From the NCBI GenBank assembly GCA_029204225.1, contig CM055102.1:43574476-43638475 (forward strand): a DNA stretch of 64,000 bases, given 5' to 3'. The stretch is from Diphasiastrum complanatum. Its lineage: Eukaryota; Streptophyta; Lycopodiopsida; Lycopodiales; Lycopodiaceae. A program made the translations under genes and the position numbers. This document shows positions 1 to 11,527 of the stretch, piece by piece; position 1 is the first letter of the stretch, and every line of letters begins with the position of its first letter. Below the pieces are notes generated by a model. That model was given only the letters and a program-made list of their open reading frames with translations. It searched no databases and was not told the origin of the DNA.

Positions 1-90
1 TTTTCTTCCAGACTATTCTCCATCTTGAACTTCCAGACACTATAGCTAGTGCCATCAAGCTTGCTAGCTCCATAAAGCAAGCCTTCAGAA
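1..90 (-). pseudogene. Ty1/copia gag N-terminal fragment, cut by the window edge
   Basis: Read on the minus strand this gives LYGASKLDGTSYSVWKFKM, the N-terminal gag signature of plant copia elements. It is close to the gag of the nested copia element at 48,890 (ASKLDGASNYNIWKFKM). The frame runs off the left edge, so its length and condition are unknown. It points away from the copia pol relic at 400-1,580, so the two are probably not one intact element. Positions 91-400 hold nothing I recognise. Confidence 0.7.
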
Positions 91-399
91 AGACTCTATA
101 TAATTAGGTTCAAAATAAAGCAAAATGAAAAAAACTAGGGTTTGGACTTTGTTACACCCTTTTGGGTTAACAAGCCAACTGACTAGTTCTAAGGTCATGG
201 ACCTTAATGGTCAAACTATGGCCCTAGTGCTTGTCCAAGATCCACCTGGCACTTTCATTGGAGTGCCCAAGAAAAAAATGCACCCTATTTTCTTGTAAGT
301 TGCTCTCTTAAGCACCTCAAAAGGTCAATCAAAATTGTTGAAAAATGATCCTATGATAGCTTGAGGTGTAAAACAGGGTAGGCCATATAGGCTTGAAGT

Positions 400-1580
400 T
401 TCTATTCCATCATTTGAGGATGCGTCTCTAATAGAATTGTGGCGTAAAAGATTGAGACATCCCGACTTTTAAGTGTATAGATGCATTGCTTAAGAAGTTT
501 AAAGTATTTAGATTACCTCAAGGTATCCATAGAGTAGCCAAAATTTCTCATGTTTGGGCATTTTCAAAATCACAAAACTCAAGTTGACAAGATCAACATC
601 AAGATCAATGGAGCCTTCTACAACTCATCCATTCATATGCTCATTCTACCAAAACAACAAGCAACGGTGGATCAAGCATATTTGTTATGTTCATTGATGA
701 CTTTAGTAGATGTACTTGAGTATATTTATTAAAAAGCGAAAAACAAGTGCTGGAGACCTTCATGCACTTCAAATCTATGGTAGAAAATTAGCTCAAGAAG
801 AGATCAAAACATTGAGGTCGGATACTAGTCGAAACTATTATAGCACTAGGCAACTCTCACGCCCAAGGATTCCTCAATAAAATGGCATTGCTTTAAAAAA
901 AAATAGAGCATTGTGTGAATGTGCAAAAGCTATGAGATTAGAAAAAACACTTTGACTTATTGGGGTGAAGCAAGGTAGTTTGGTAGAGTCCAAAATCTAT
1001 TGACATCGTAAATGATAACGAGGATAAATTGTAAGCATCTCCTACAACTACGTTAAGAAGATCATCTAGGGAGACTAAAGCTCCTTCTAGGCTTAATTAT
1101 GTTGAAAAAGGCAAGCAAGTTCTTATAAAGAGTCATTTTGCATTGAAGTCTTTTATTCTTCAAGAAGAGGAACCTCTCTTCTTTGAAGATGCAATCCAAA
1201 AGGACGAATGGTGTGAAGCAGTGGACAAAGATTAAGAAGCTCTTATGAAAAACGAAGGTTTCGATCCTATTCCTCTTATTCAACACAATGGACTCAAGGG
1301 GGCAGCAAGGCGCTGGTTCCACACCCATCCACACACTCTCGATTGCACGTTGAGTAAATATGATCACTCTCTCTACTACTTGCTTGATGAAAACTCACTT
1401 TATGTTGATGATGTTGTACTCACAATACATAAGTTAGATTCTCACAAAAGGATTAGTCAAAGTTTTGAGAAGAGGGCCCTTCATTGTATCTTAGGGATAA
1501 AAGTATGTAGAAACAAATGTATTGTTTGTCTTATGGCAAATGAGCTTGTAATGCTTAACATTAGGAAGTTTACATCTTGA
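400..1580 (+). pseudogene. Decayed Ty1/copia pol relic (integrase and RT pieces)
   Basis: Short, frame-shifted pieces follow the order of a copia pol. About 680-790 gives the integrase core remnant (FIDDFSR-like, then LKSEKQVLETF). About 890-960 gives the N-terminal side of ALCECAKAMRLEK, the conserved C-terminal integrase block. About 1,240-1,560 gives RT remnants: KYDHSLYYLLDENSLYVDDV, where YVDD is the polymerase catalytic motif, then a degenerate LHCILGIKV. Stops and frameshifts throughout mean this is an old copy. No LTR was identified for it. Confidence 0.75.
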
Positions 1581-4089
1581 AATCCTTTATTAGATTGTAG
1601 ACTTGATATAAGAAATAGTGAAGTGTCCTATATGAACACACTAATCTCTCTATCGATTGGGATACTTTTATTAAATCTTTTGGCAAAGAAAAGTAAAGGA
1701 ATAAGAAAAGGGTTCCACCATTCACAAAAAATCTATCATCAAGAAAAAAAGTTGGATTTGAGGGGAAATGTGAAAAATGCATATCTCAACTTCTTCATGA
1801 TAGGGATCAAGCCTAAAATTTAGTATAGGCCTCATCCTACATTCAAATGTCCTTCAAAGGGGTAGCCAAGCTTGTATGAGAAGCTATATGCCACATTTAT
1901 TATGGTGCACAAACATAGAGGGCATGTGCCACATCAACCTAGGTACACTACACTCTAGATTATATAAAGGGAGGTGCACAACTTCCAAGGTTCATTATGG
2001 AGATCACATGGGGAGGAAATGGCTCAAGTTCTATGTTTCTAAGAGACCTAATTCGGGCTCCAAGGAAAGGTAAATAGAACGAATAAAGAGAAATCTTTCC
2101 ATGTTTGTATGAGTAGAGTGAGCTAAGCAAGCTCTATTGGAGATATTGAGCTAGCTTTTGTTCTTTCATCTTTGATATACTTTTAATCATCAATACAAGT
2201 TCTAAGCCTTTGAACTCAATCATCTACTCATGTTACTTGATCTTGGATACATTTGGTGTTGTGGAGATTGATTGTGTTATCATTTGTTTCTATATATCTC
2301 ATCCAGATTTTCCATTTATTGTGTGCCTTTTCTAGCATCTAATTGACCATGTCTTGAGTGAAACTTTCACACGACTCAATTGTCAAAGTTCCTACTATGG
2401 TCCTTGGGGTCGCCAAATCGTGAAAGCATCTGATCAATCAATTCATTTGATCAATCAGTTTCCCCATTAAGTAAACAGTCCCTTCGTTCACTAGAGTTGT
2501 CAATCCCTTTGACTACTCACCTATCCTAGTGAGCAAACAATGCAATCGTCTACTCTAGATAGCTGTACAAACGACTATCAGAAGCTGTTGGCGAGATAAA
2601 CTGTACAGTTGTCTATTAGTGCAGTAAGTACAGTCCACTATATTAAGTGATTGATTCTTCATTCCTTACACACAGACCCAAATGATGAGCTAGCCAGCTA
2701 CTTACATGCAAAGTACATTTACATGATGGATCATTTCACAGTTCAAATGTACATTTGATAACATAAAAAACAAGTGTTGCAGCAATTATGCTACCAAAAT
2801 AATAATCAAAATCAAATGTTGAAATGACAAATAAATAGCATGGACATGAACCAGGGTGTACCAGCATTCAACAAATAATTTGTGATCTCACAACTATGCT
2901 GGATGCACTTAATCATCCTAAGATAAGAACTATGTTGAATCTTGTGAATAGTCCTAAAATAGGAATTAAATTAACTACAATGACTCATCCTAAAATAAGA
3001 ACTGTGTTGGATGCAGTGAATCCTAGAATAAGATGTAGTGAATCATCCATCATAAGATAAAATCATTTTGCATGAGTGAAGTGTCTTACGAAAGAACTAT
3101 GTAAACCATCCTAAGAAACCATGTTGAATGTGATAACCATCCTTGAAAATGTGATCATACAACTAAAATACTCATGAGAAAGCAAAACAAACATAATTTT
3201 GACAAGATTGCAAATTTTCAATTTTGCTGCTTCCACAAAATCTAGAAGAAGTCTAATTAGGTCATCATAGAAGTCACAAATACGCAAAAAAAAACAGGTC
3301 ACTAGCACTTAAACTGTGGTTCCAACAAATTTTGATTCTTTGTCTTTCAAATTGATTCAGAATATGAATCTCAACATTACTGTGTAAATATGCTTTTGAA
3401 TTTGTTTTTGATTCCTTCGTACCTGAATTGGCCAATAAACTAAACTTTAAGAAAAAACAACACTACAGACTTCAACTACCAAGGTGGGGCCAATCAAAAC
3501 AATTTCTAGGAGGTTCATCATCTCAACTGTAATCAAGATCTCTACGAAAGAAATTTGTCTTCCCTTCTTTCTGATCTGCGTCAAATCTCCAATCAACTTA
3601 TTGAATGAGTTATCTTGATTTGTGGAGGACAGATTGACAAAAATGACAGGTAGGCATTGAGTGTGTGTACTTTGTGTATAACATAACATCTCACCTTTTT
3701 TAGTGCAAATTCACATGTACCTAGCTGGTAGTTATAGAGAACTTATAGACTGATTCAAGATATCAAGCTTGTGTAATTTAAGCACAAAAAAACACTTCTG
3801 AAGTATCAGACCTTCATTTTTGCAATATTATTCTCATTGTGCTCCCAATTTTCTTCACTCATGTGCAAAAGAAATAAGCAGATTTAAGTAGATTATAACC
3901 GTGTTAACGATTCAAACCTTTTCTACAATTTCTTGTGTACAGATTAGGAATGGACCTTTAAATACTAGACCGAAGGCTTTTGAAAGAACTGGACATTAAT
4001 ATCCCCACTCAAGTGAGAATGCAAAAAGGTAAGTGCAGATCACATTCATGAAAACAATATCTGCCAAGGAAGATTAACAGAATGCTCAC
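1581..4089. other. No gene recognised; AT-rich, possibly WNK intron
   Basis: No reading frame here matches a family I recognise on either strand. If the WNK gene to the right is intact this is intron sequence, because transcription there runs leftward and the exon at 4,090 ends in a good donor. I searched the minus strand for the block expected next in plant WNKs (a GIKPASLAKVKDP-like exon) and did not find it. Confidence 0.5.
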
Positions 4090-5785
4090 CGAGGTGACCT
4101 TTTTGTAAATTTGTGCGGCATTTGTGCACTCACTGTAGGGATACTCGGCAGTCACCATCTCCAGCACACACATTCCAAACGAGTAGATATCAACTAGCTC
4201 GTTGTACTCCTCTTCATAGAGCTCTGGAGCCATGAACTCTGGTGTGCCTGCGAGCACTTGATGAGACAAGTTAGGGCAGGACAGAGACAATCAGGAGTCT
4301 GAGTGGAGACCCCTGACAAATAATTACTGATGCACATGAAGCTTACCTATCACACTGTGGGCTGCATTTGCTTGCCGCAGGATGGCTGCCAGTCCAAGGT
4401 CCCCAATCTTTACTTCTCCCTGGTTACCATTCACAAAAATGTTATCACACTTCAAATCACGGTGTATAATAGGAGGATCATGACTGTGCAGATATAGAAG
4501 CCCTCGTAGAATTTGCCTTGCCCAGTTTTTTATGGCTTTCAGATCTACATGTTTGTGCTTCTTCCTGTATCTGGAAAAAAACACCCGTTTGACTATTATG
4601 AATTACAAATTACAGTTAACCAAAATTGCACAAATGAGCAGTCTAATCCCCACATTAGCTTTATTTCAGTTAAGGCGACTTACTGCCTTAGCGTCCCAGA
4701 TGTGAAAATTTCTGTGATAAAGTTGACGTTCTCGGTCTTTGTATCCACCCAGGAGCTATAGAGCTTGATAATATTTTTGTGCTTCAGCGTCTTCAAAAGA
4801 TGTACCTCTGAATATAGTCGCTCAAGGTCCTCAGGACTTCGTACAACATCCTCTACCTTGACTTGATTCCAAGCCACCTCCATTCCATTCACTTCATCAA
4901 AACCCTTATAGCTGCATAAGGTGTTAAAGAAAACTCTACACAGGATAAACCATGAGTTCCTGAAGCATAAAGCCAGTAATCAAATTGCCAAATGGAATAT
5001 AATTCTAGTGAGTAGGATACACAGTCTTAAAGGCCCCCTTCCCAAGAATCTCTTTGTACTGCAGAACACCATAACCAAGTGGAAGCAGATGTGAGCTTTG
5101 TGCTGTTCTGAAAAGAACAAACTTGTCCTCCAATAAGCAGCATATTAGTGAAGACTTCCTTTTCCTCTAATTAAGGTCAGGGGTTGGGACTTCAATCAGC
5201 CACATAAACGAGGACATATAAATAAAAGCAGTTAACAAACTCATATACTAGCAGTCTCACACATATCGCTCATTGTTTGGAACAATTGTCATCATAGAAC
5301 GAGATTCGATTAGGGTTTGTACTCCACTTTCTATCCTCAAGTCTCATTAGGGGATACCTGGGAGCACGAGGACTTCGATTTTAACAAGGCCTAACATGTG
5401 GATGTATAGTGTATTTATTGAACATGACACGTAATATGTGGATGTATAGTGTAGGTATTGAACATATCTTGACACGGATGTATAGTGTAGGTTTTGAACA
5501 TAACGAAAGCGAGTACAATCAAACACCACTGCAACATAATCGAGCATTATTCATTCTCAATAACAACTTCCAAGTGACAAGAATTAAAACCATCAGCAAA
5601 CTGCAGAAGACCTTAGCTAATTATAACAGTGAGCATTCAACAGTGAAATGCTTTTTGTGAGGTTGAAATCTTACCCGTCCATATTGACGTGTTGGATCAA
5701 CTTCAACGAACTCAGAGTCATCATCTTCATTGTCTTTCTCTGAATAAAACCTTGTAGGAGGACCTGCATCTTCCTGCATATTCAT
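4090..5785 (-). CDS. WNK-family (with-no-lysine) serine/threonine kinase, 5' five exons only
   Basis: Coding exons on the minus strand: 5785-5675, 5058-5021, 4911-4684, 4570-4347 and 4247-4090 (759 nt, 253 codons). All four introns have GT/AG ends and phases that join in frame. An in-frame TGA lies three codons before the ATG, which supports the start. The protein begins with an acidic segment ending DPTRQYGR. The kinase domain follows: GKGAFKTVY puts the catalytic lysine in the glycine loop, and the usual beta-3 lysine is replaced (MEVAWNQVK), both WNK hallmarks. [13 protein letters not shown], the DLG metal motif, and [20 protein letters not shown] come next. Plant WNKs are cytosolic kinases tied to ion, flowering and stress signalling. 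The frame stops at KKVTS with a GTGAGC donor. The rest of the C-lobe and the C-terminal region are missing from the 4 kb downstream: either a very long intron or a truncated gene. Confidence 0.9.
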
Positions 5786-7764
5786 CTCTACTCAGAGGCT
5801 CAAGATATATTCCTTCCCAGTACTCCTATTGAGGCACTGGTTATAGGGAAAACAAGGCATCCCGTACTTGAGGCCCTGTCGGAGCATCACAGAGGACCGG
5901 TCACATAACCAGTCTCAAGTGAAAAACGATAGCTGATGCACGGAGGATTTGCAATGATGTTACTGGCACTTAAGGATATTAAACCGCCAGCATTCCATTT
6001 TTCAGAAACATTCAAATATTGTTGTCTCCATGATTAAATCGTTTAAAACTCTCCAAGCCGCAATTCTGACTCGTTGAAGCCAATAACACTACGATTTTGC
6101 TTTCACGAGAATGCAGCAAAATTGGAGAAGGAGCAGAAACCAAAATCCTGTGGCAAATTTAGCCAAACAATCAACCAGTAGGTCTAGTGCAGCTCCCAAA
6201 ACCACGTCAAAGGTAAGTGCGGTTGGAATGCGGTCGATAAGCTAACTGATCGAGTTAGGCGGGTAGCAGATTACGGTGCAGGCAAAATGCAAAAGTGGGA
6301 AGCCTTGTAACACTTTATATCTGATAAGAAACTAAATGAAAATCAAATCAGCTAAGGCTGGCTTGCGAAGAACCGTGAGGAAGTGTCGATGAAGGTTAAA
6401 GCCAGAAGGACAGACCTCAAAACTGTGTCACAAAGAAGCAATAGTCCTCGACTTATGGATCATGCTGGAACAAGCACGATTGAAATTTGTTTCATTCTAT
6501 CGTTGGGGTCAAGATCAAACATCGATCGATGGAAGAGTAAAACATGCCACAACAGGAGAGTGTGAACTGATCTAAATGCAAAATTTTCATAAACGTTATT
6601 GCATCCCTGTTGTGCCTCAGTTATATTCTTCTATTGCGCAAACTCGCAAGACGACTGGCTGAGAATTCACCAAGTTCATAGGCTTTTTCCACTGGAAAGG
6701 GGCTTCAACAACAGCTCTAAATGACATTTCCTTCCAGGAAATTGAAAAAATGACAGCATTTAGAAGGAAGACAAAGATCCAGATCTTATCAATGCTTTTA
6801 GTACGGAAATAGGCCGGCAGTCAGAGACGTGTTTCAAAAGTGTTATTATCACTTCCAGATTAGCCAAAAACTACCGAGATTAGATTATATCAATATACAT
6901 CAAAACTCGCCGCATATAACTAGAACCTGTCAAATGGATCAATATGTTGGCAAATCCGATTTGTGGGGCAGCTTCATTATTAGCCGGCGGATGCTTAGGA
7001 TCAATAGCACCGCATTGCGGAGTAAGAAAAGGAACTGAAAGTCGGCCGCAGAGATGCCCCTGCTGCAGCAGCAAAGCAGAGCAAAGGATGGATTGACAAA
7101 GGAAGCGAAGACACCGGATGGATGGATCGATCCATCAACAAAACAAAGAGGGAGCGCTCCGGATCGTCGTCGTCGTCGTCGTGTGCGTAAACGATCTCCC
7201 AAGTCGGACAAACATATGCGCAAGGCCGAGAAAAACATCGAACAGAGAGGGACTGGCAGACCTGTCACTGGTCACGAGCCGACCAAATTTTGGCTTCTCG
7301 GATGAGTATGTATGTCCACGTGGTACTAAACCATTTGAACGGGTCGAGGTCCGATGTGACCTATCTTATCGGTTCTACTTTAAAGTCTCCAGGCTAAACG
7401 GCTGCCCCTCTACGTCATACGTGGAAGACCTAATAGTCCATAGTAGAGGGATGTGCTCTTTCTTTATGTATCAACTCGTGCAAGGCAACAGGGCAAGGTC
7501 CCACCTTACTTCATCACCAAAAGTGAATTATTATTTTTATGAAGTGATATGTATTCTGCAATTTTAGGCCAGGTGGGCCTTGCCTGCACCTTGAGCCAAA
7601 ATCAAGAATACTACTCCATGATAGAGACAATTGAGTTCTCCAACAATATGTCAATTTAGACTCATATTTAATATCAAAGAGCATGGGATATTTGACATAT
7701 AGTTGTTCTTCACATGGCATGAAGAGAGCTTGCGGAAAAAAAAAATTTAAACCTAACACAAAAC
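5786..7764. other. Upstream region of the WNK gene; no other gene recognised
   Basis: This stretch lies 5' of the WNK start codon and should hold its 5' UTR and promoter. Short frames on both strands around 6,380-7,560 show no family signature. A CGTCGTCGTCGTCGT microsatellite lies at about 7,165-7,182 and explains the Arg-rich or Val-rich short frames there. Confidence 0.5.
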
Positions 7765-8484
7765 TTATAGGCTTTTTAGCAACTCATGGGAATCTTTAGG
7801 AGGAGGAGAAGGAGACTGAGATTTAGGAGGTGAAATTTTTTTAGGAGGAGAAGTGGACTGATTTTTAGGAGGAGGAGAAATTTTAGGAGGAGAAGGAGAC
7901 TGATTTCTAGGAGGACACGAAATTTTAGAAGGAGACGGCTTTGAAGAATCAAGAGACCTCATCTTTTTTGAAACACTCCCGCTTTGAACCCGAAATACAA
8001 GCCGGGCCGGTTGATATTGCTTCCGCTTTTGCAGCTTCTTTTGGGGGAGGGGAGGGAGCTGGTCTGAAGTACTTGGCAAATTTGTCATACGTGTCTCGTA
8101 GCCTGAACACAAGGTTGAAATCCTTCGACGTGATTGTCACCCTCTTGGCATGGACAGATGCAATTACCGTTTCTAAAAAGAATTTCACTTGGAAATCCTC
8201 ATATGCAGTGTGCAGAGCTTCAACTACCATTATTGTCCATCTCACATCTGCAAAGAGTTTTCTTGTTACCTGTCTGATGGATCTCTGTATGTGAGCTTTT
8301 AGAATCAGAAAATTATTGGTCTTCTGAAGCTTTCAGATATCCTTCAGACATGGCGGGTCTCTTGGTCTTCCCCTTGGCCTAGGAGGTGGTGGTGGTGGAC
8401 GAGAGGCGGTGGTGGATTTCCTTGTCCTCCTTGAATTGGGATATCTCTCCGATGTATACTTGCAGTTTGCTTCGTGCGTGCCAT
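7765..8484 (-). pseudogene. Divergent histone H3/CENH3-like gene with proline-rich C-terminal tail (broken)
   Basis: The minus strand starts ATG at 8484 with MARTKQTA, the histone H3 N-terminus. The tail then changes frame (PRPRGRPRDPP, AT-hook-like) and enters a histone fold. LQKTNNFLIL matches the alphaN/alpha1 region. RWTIMVVEALHTAYEDF matches alpha2, and its Trp and EDF resemble centromeric H3 (RWTAEAL...AAEDY). SVHAKRVTITSKDFNLV matches the H3 alpha3 block IHAKRVTIMPKDIQLA; KDF rather than KDI again resembles CENH3. A TGA at 8335-8333 replaces the Arg of the canonical EIRKYQK block. The tail needs one frameshift relative to the fold. After a second shift in a C-rich run, about 90 residues of Pro/Ser/Lys follow with repeated SPPK units and a stop at 7767-7765. 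Probably a pseudogene; a misassembled or highly unusual variant gene is the alternative. Confidence 0.7.
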
Positions 8485-9758
8485 TAGGACCCAATATCGG
8501 ATCAGCGCGTGCGTATAGAGGTCCCAGAATAAGAATGCAGGTCGGACGCTCCGAACCGATGTCGGAAATGGAAGTCTGTATAGCAGTCGATAGCGGATGG
8601 GTGCGCGGGAGTCTAGAAGGGAAGTTGAGCAGTTCCGTCGGGCATGCTGAACCGATACCTCATACCAATACAGATGATCACAAACTGAAAGCAAAAGTTT
8701 TCAAGCATCGTGCAGTTGATTATATAGTGCCAAAATCCCTAATGATTGTCGTCGTGGTGGTTACGAATATCGATGCACGGTTAACTGAGATCAATAAATT
8801 TGAAATCTTCTGTAATATTCAAAATCAAATCATTAATAAATGTCCTCGATCATCACGTATTAGTGATCAATAAAGCTAATTATGAGGGTAATCATGAACT
8901 AGTATGGGACAACTACAATAATTAAAAGACATTTTATTGATCTAGACTACAATTGATTTTATGAAAAATGTAGCTCTGTGACTAACTTAGATAGGCCATA
9001 AATATCAGAAGAATTTTGATATTTTGTCTTCAAAATTTCTTCAGATTTCGACATCCTTGTTCACCCCCAATAGCGAATCGACGCGCACCAAAACAATTGG
9101 GAAATAGTCGATCTTCTATCGGGCGTGCTGAAACGATATCAAAGTGGCCCTAGTTGAAGTGTCCTCCAGTGAAGTTATTTGACGACACTGTGAATGATCA
9201 AAACTTGCTTCGGTAGTATCTTCATAGCTTTAGTCTGTATTTTGAATCTACCGAAGCAAGCTTTGATGATACATAATGCAATGCAATATTGGTTCAGCGC
9301 ACGTCCTTGTTGGAGCGCCTCCCAGTCACTCTCGTGTGACTAATCGATATCGGCTGAATGATCCACCTTTGAATCTGTTCTGAATGAACCATTGCGCAAA
9401 AAAATTTGGATATCTTGTTTGTGCTTAAATAGGGCGAGGGAGAGACCAATTATGACCCTCGTGAACGTTTTTAAATCCTTTGCACGAGTTATGGCTAATG
9501 ATTATTCGGCTAATAAATATTCATAAATACTCAGACATGCCTATAATTTTTTGGACATGTTAATGATAGACTTTTTATGGTATTGCGGCGCAGGTACAAT
9601 GGTGTATCTCTCTTATTGGTGGATAAATGAGTGGTGGACAAATGTAAGGCTATGATTAACAAGAAAGGACTATAAATATGGGCACAACCTAATTCACTAA
9701 GATTCTGTGATCTTTTTTTCATAACTCCATTGTTATTTTGTTCTCTAGCCTTCTATCG
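8485..9758. other. No gene; scattered diverged repeat motifs
   Basis: No coding region is recognised. Pieces of the 80-bp repeat found at 9,759-10,005 recur here in diverged form: an ATCGRATCRACGCGCRCC-like motif at about 8,500, 9,067 and 9,290, and a GCTGAACCGATA or GCTGAAACGATATCA motif at about 8,647 and 9,130. This suggests an older, broader array. Confidence 0.45.
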
Positions 9759-10005
9759 CAATATCGAATCGACACGCGCCTTCATTTTATGTCCACATAT
9801 TTCTCATTCTCTCGCGCTGATGTGGTATCGACCTCTTCTTACGGAATATCGAATCAATGTGCACCTTGTTCCCCGATCGAAATCATTCACGCCCGTTGAA
9901 GCGATATCAGCCTTTTCCAACGGAATATCGAATCAATGTGCGCCTTGTCCAATAGTCCCCGTGCGGAATCATTCACACACGTTGAACCAATATCAGGTTC
10001 AATAT
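9759..10005 (+). repeat. Minisatellite, about three ~80-bp units
   Basis: Three consecutive units start at about 9,759, 9,841 and 9,921. Each opens with AATATCGAATCRAYRYGCRCC and the last two close with CGTTGAASCRATATCAG. The last two units are very alike and the first is more diverged. The array ends directly at the ATG of the unrecognised ORF at 10,004. Confidence 0.65.
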
Positions 10006-10600
10006 GGCTAGTTCCTAAAAGTCCTTAGAAAACAAACTTCTAGATTTTTTGAATGCAAATGACATTCCATCAGAAAAATTAGAGTATTTTTCAAGTATTT
10101 TTTTTGCACCTTTCGATATCGATAAGCTAATTTATGAGAATTATTATAATTTACTTGGTCTTCTTAATAATTTTTCTCGGATTATTAATACTCCTGTTAA
10201 GGATATAGATGGTTTTTGTTTCGTTCATTTTAATGACCTTGTACATTCCCAACTGTCCTCTAAACACAAACATGATAGAAAGTACTTAAACCTACACAAA
10301 AATTTTAAGACTAGAAATATATATTGTGATATCCACAAAAGAAAATGTCGCCTTGTCTTTTATAAATCTGTTGAAAGTCCAGATGATGAGTCTGTTCGAT
10401 CTTCTGTTGTTCCCATTATTGAAGCATCTGCATCTGCTCCAGATGATGTAGATGAAGTGAATACTGATATAGGAATTGAACCTGAAGCTTTTATGGCTTC
10501 AGATTATCAAAAAACTTTCCCTCGTTCTATAATCCTCTCTGACTCTCAAGTTGATTGCAAAGTGATCATGGGATTTGAGATGGCACAGATCCAAAACTAG
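10004..10600 (+). pseudogene. Unrecognised AT-rich ORF, ~195 codons, with one early stop
   Basis: An ATG at 10,004 opens MASS, then a TAA at 10,016, then an uninterrupted frame to 10,600 beginning KSLENKLLDFLNANDIPSE. The protein is mixed helical with one Cys/His/basic patch (NIYCDIHKRKCRL) and an acidic, Ser-rich C-terminal third. I recognise no domain and see no membrane segment. It is far more AT-rich than its neighbours, and the tandem repeat directly abuts its start, so it may be captured or transposon-derived. With the early stop at codon 5, translation would have to start inside the frame; the nearest in-frame ATG is well downstream. It could be a relic or a small unknown gene. Confidence 0.35.
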
Positions 10601-11527
10601 TTACATGGCCAAGGGCTTTCATGTTCTTGAACAAGTGGATGTTTTAGTTTCTCCCCAATACACACAGCCCTCTCCAGCTTGCCATCTCTACAATTTGTCT
10701 AGTTTGGTCCTCCAGTTTAGTTGCTTTATGGGCCCTCTCAAACTCAATAATCCGGCCTAGAGCTTGTTGAAGCCTCGCTCTGCGATTTCCATTTGTTCCA
10801 AAAAAGGAGTTGTAAAGATAGCTTGGTTGGCTAGCTACTGAAGTCACCATGTTGATTTCCAGCAGATGACCACGATTTATGTCCCAAGAGGCTGACTAAT
10901 ATGAAAGCCTTACTCTTGAACACTTCAAGTGCACCAGCATCACCATAGTCATATTTGACATGTCCAGGTAGCAAAGGACCAAAGACCTTCATTGCATCAT
11001 TCTCACAACTCATGGATATCCCCCAAATATACAAAGTAGAATTTAATTGTTTCTTGAATGCAAATAGTACTTTGAGAGGTGTAGACGTGCACAATATCCA
11101 TGACTCTGACTTGGTTAACAGTTGAGTATGCAGAAAGAAAGTCCAAATACTATCGCCCTTCAGGATCCCACAAAGATACATCTTTAGCTTGTGAAAATAT
11201 GACAAACAATGGATAATAGATGCAACAAAAAGCTTTGTCTCAGTTCGAATCCCAAAGGAAGCATATTTATAATCTATGAGTTTTAAACAAGAAAGCATTC
11301 TTTGATAGCCAAAATATAAACACATTCCAGACAACTATGACAGAAAATGCCATGTTTTAAACTGTTGCTGAGTGATATCTAGGTCCTAGTCCTTCATTAT
11401 CCAAAAGAACCGTCATTTATCTGATCGAGCAAACCAGCCTTTGTAATTTCTCAGAAAAAACATTTATTCATAGGAAAAAGTGGTAGGTACATTGATGAAA
11501 AAGATATATACACCCCGAAGGGAAAGT
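10601..11527. other. No recognised gene
   Basis: A 167-codon frame on the minus strand (10,831-11,334) is open but has no signature I recognise, and its composition does not separate it from chance. The sequence to the right of about 11,520 is the LINE 3' fragment. Confidence 0.4.

Noticed and set aside
3447-3689. Minus-strand frame as the next WNK exon
   Set aside because: Sequence does not resemble the conserved WNK block expected after KKVTS and lacks a fitting acceptor and phase.
7054-7567. Arg-rich (RRRRRR) and Val-rich frames
   Set aside because: Produced by a CGT microsatellite read in different frames; no domain on either side.
8409-8873. Open plus-strand frame over the H3-like N-terminus
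   Set aside because: It runs antisense to MARTKQTA, has no family signature and extends into repeat-like DNA; a shadow frame.
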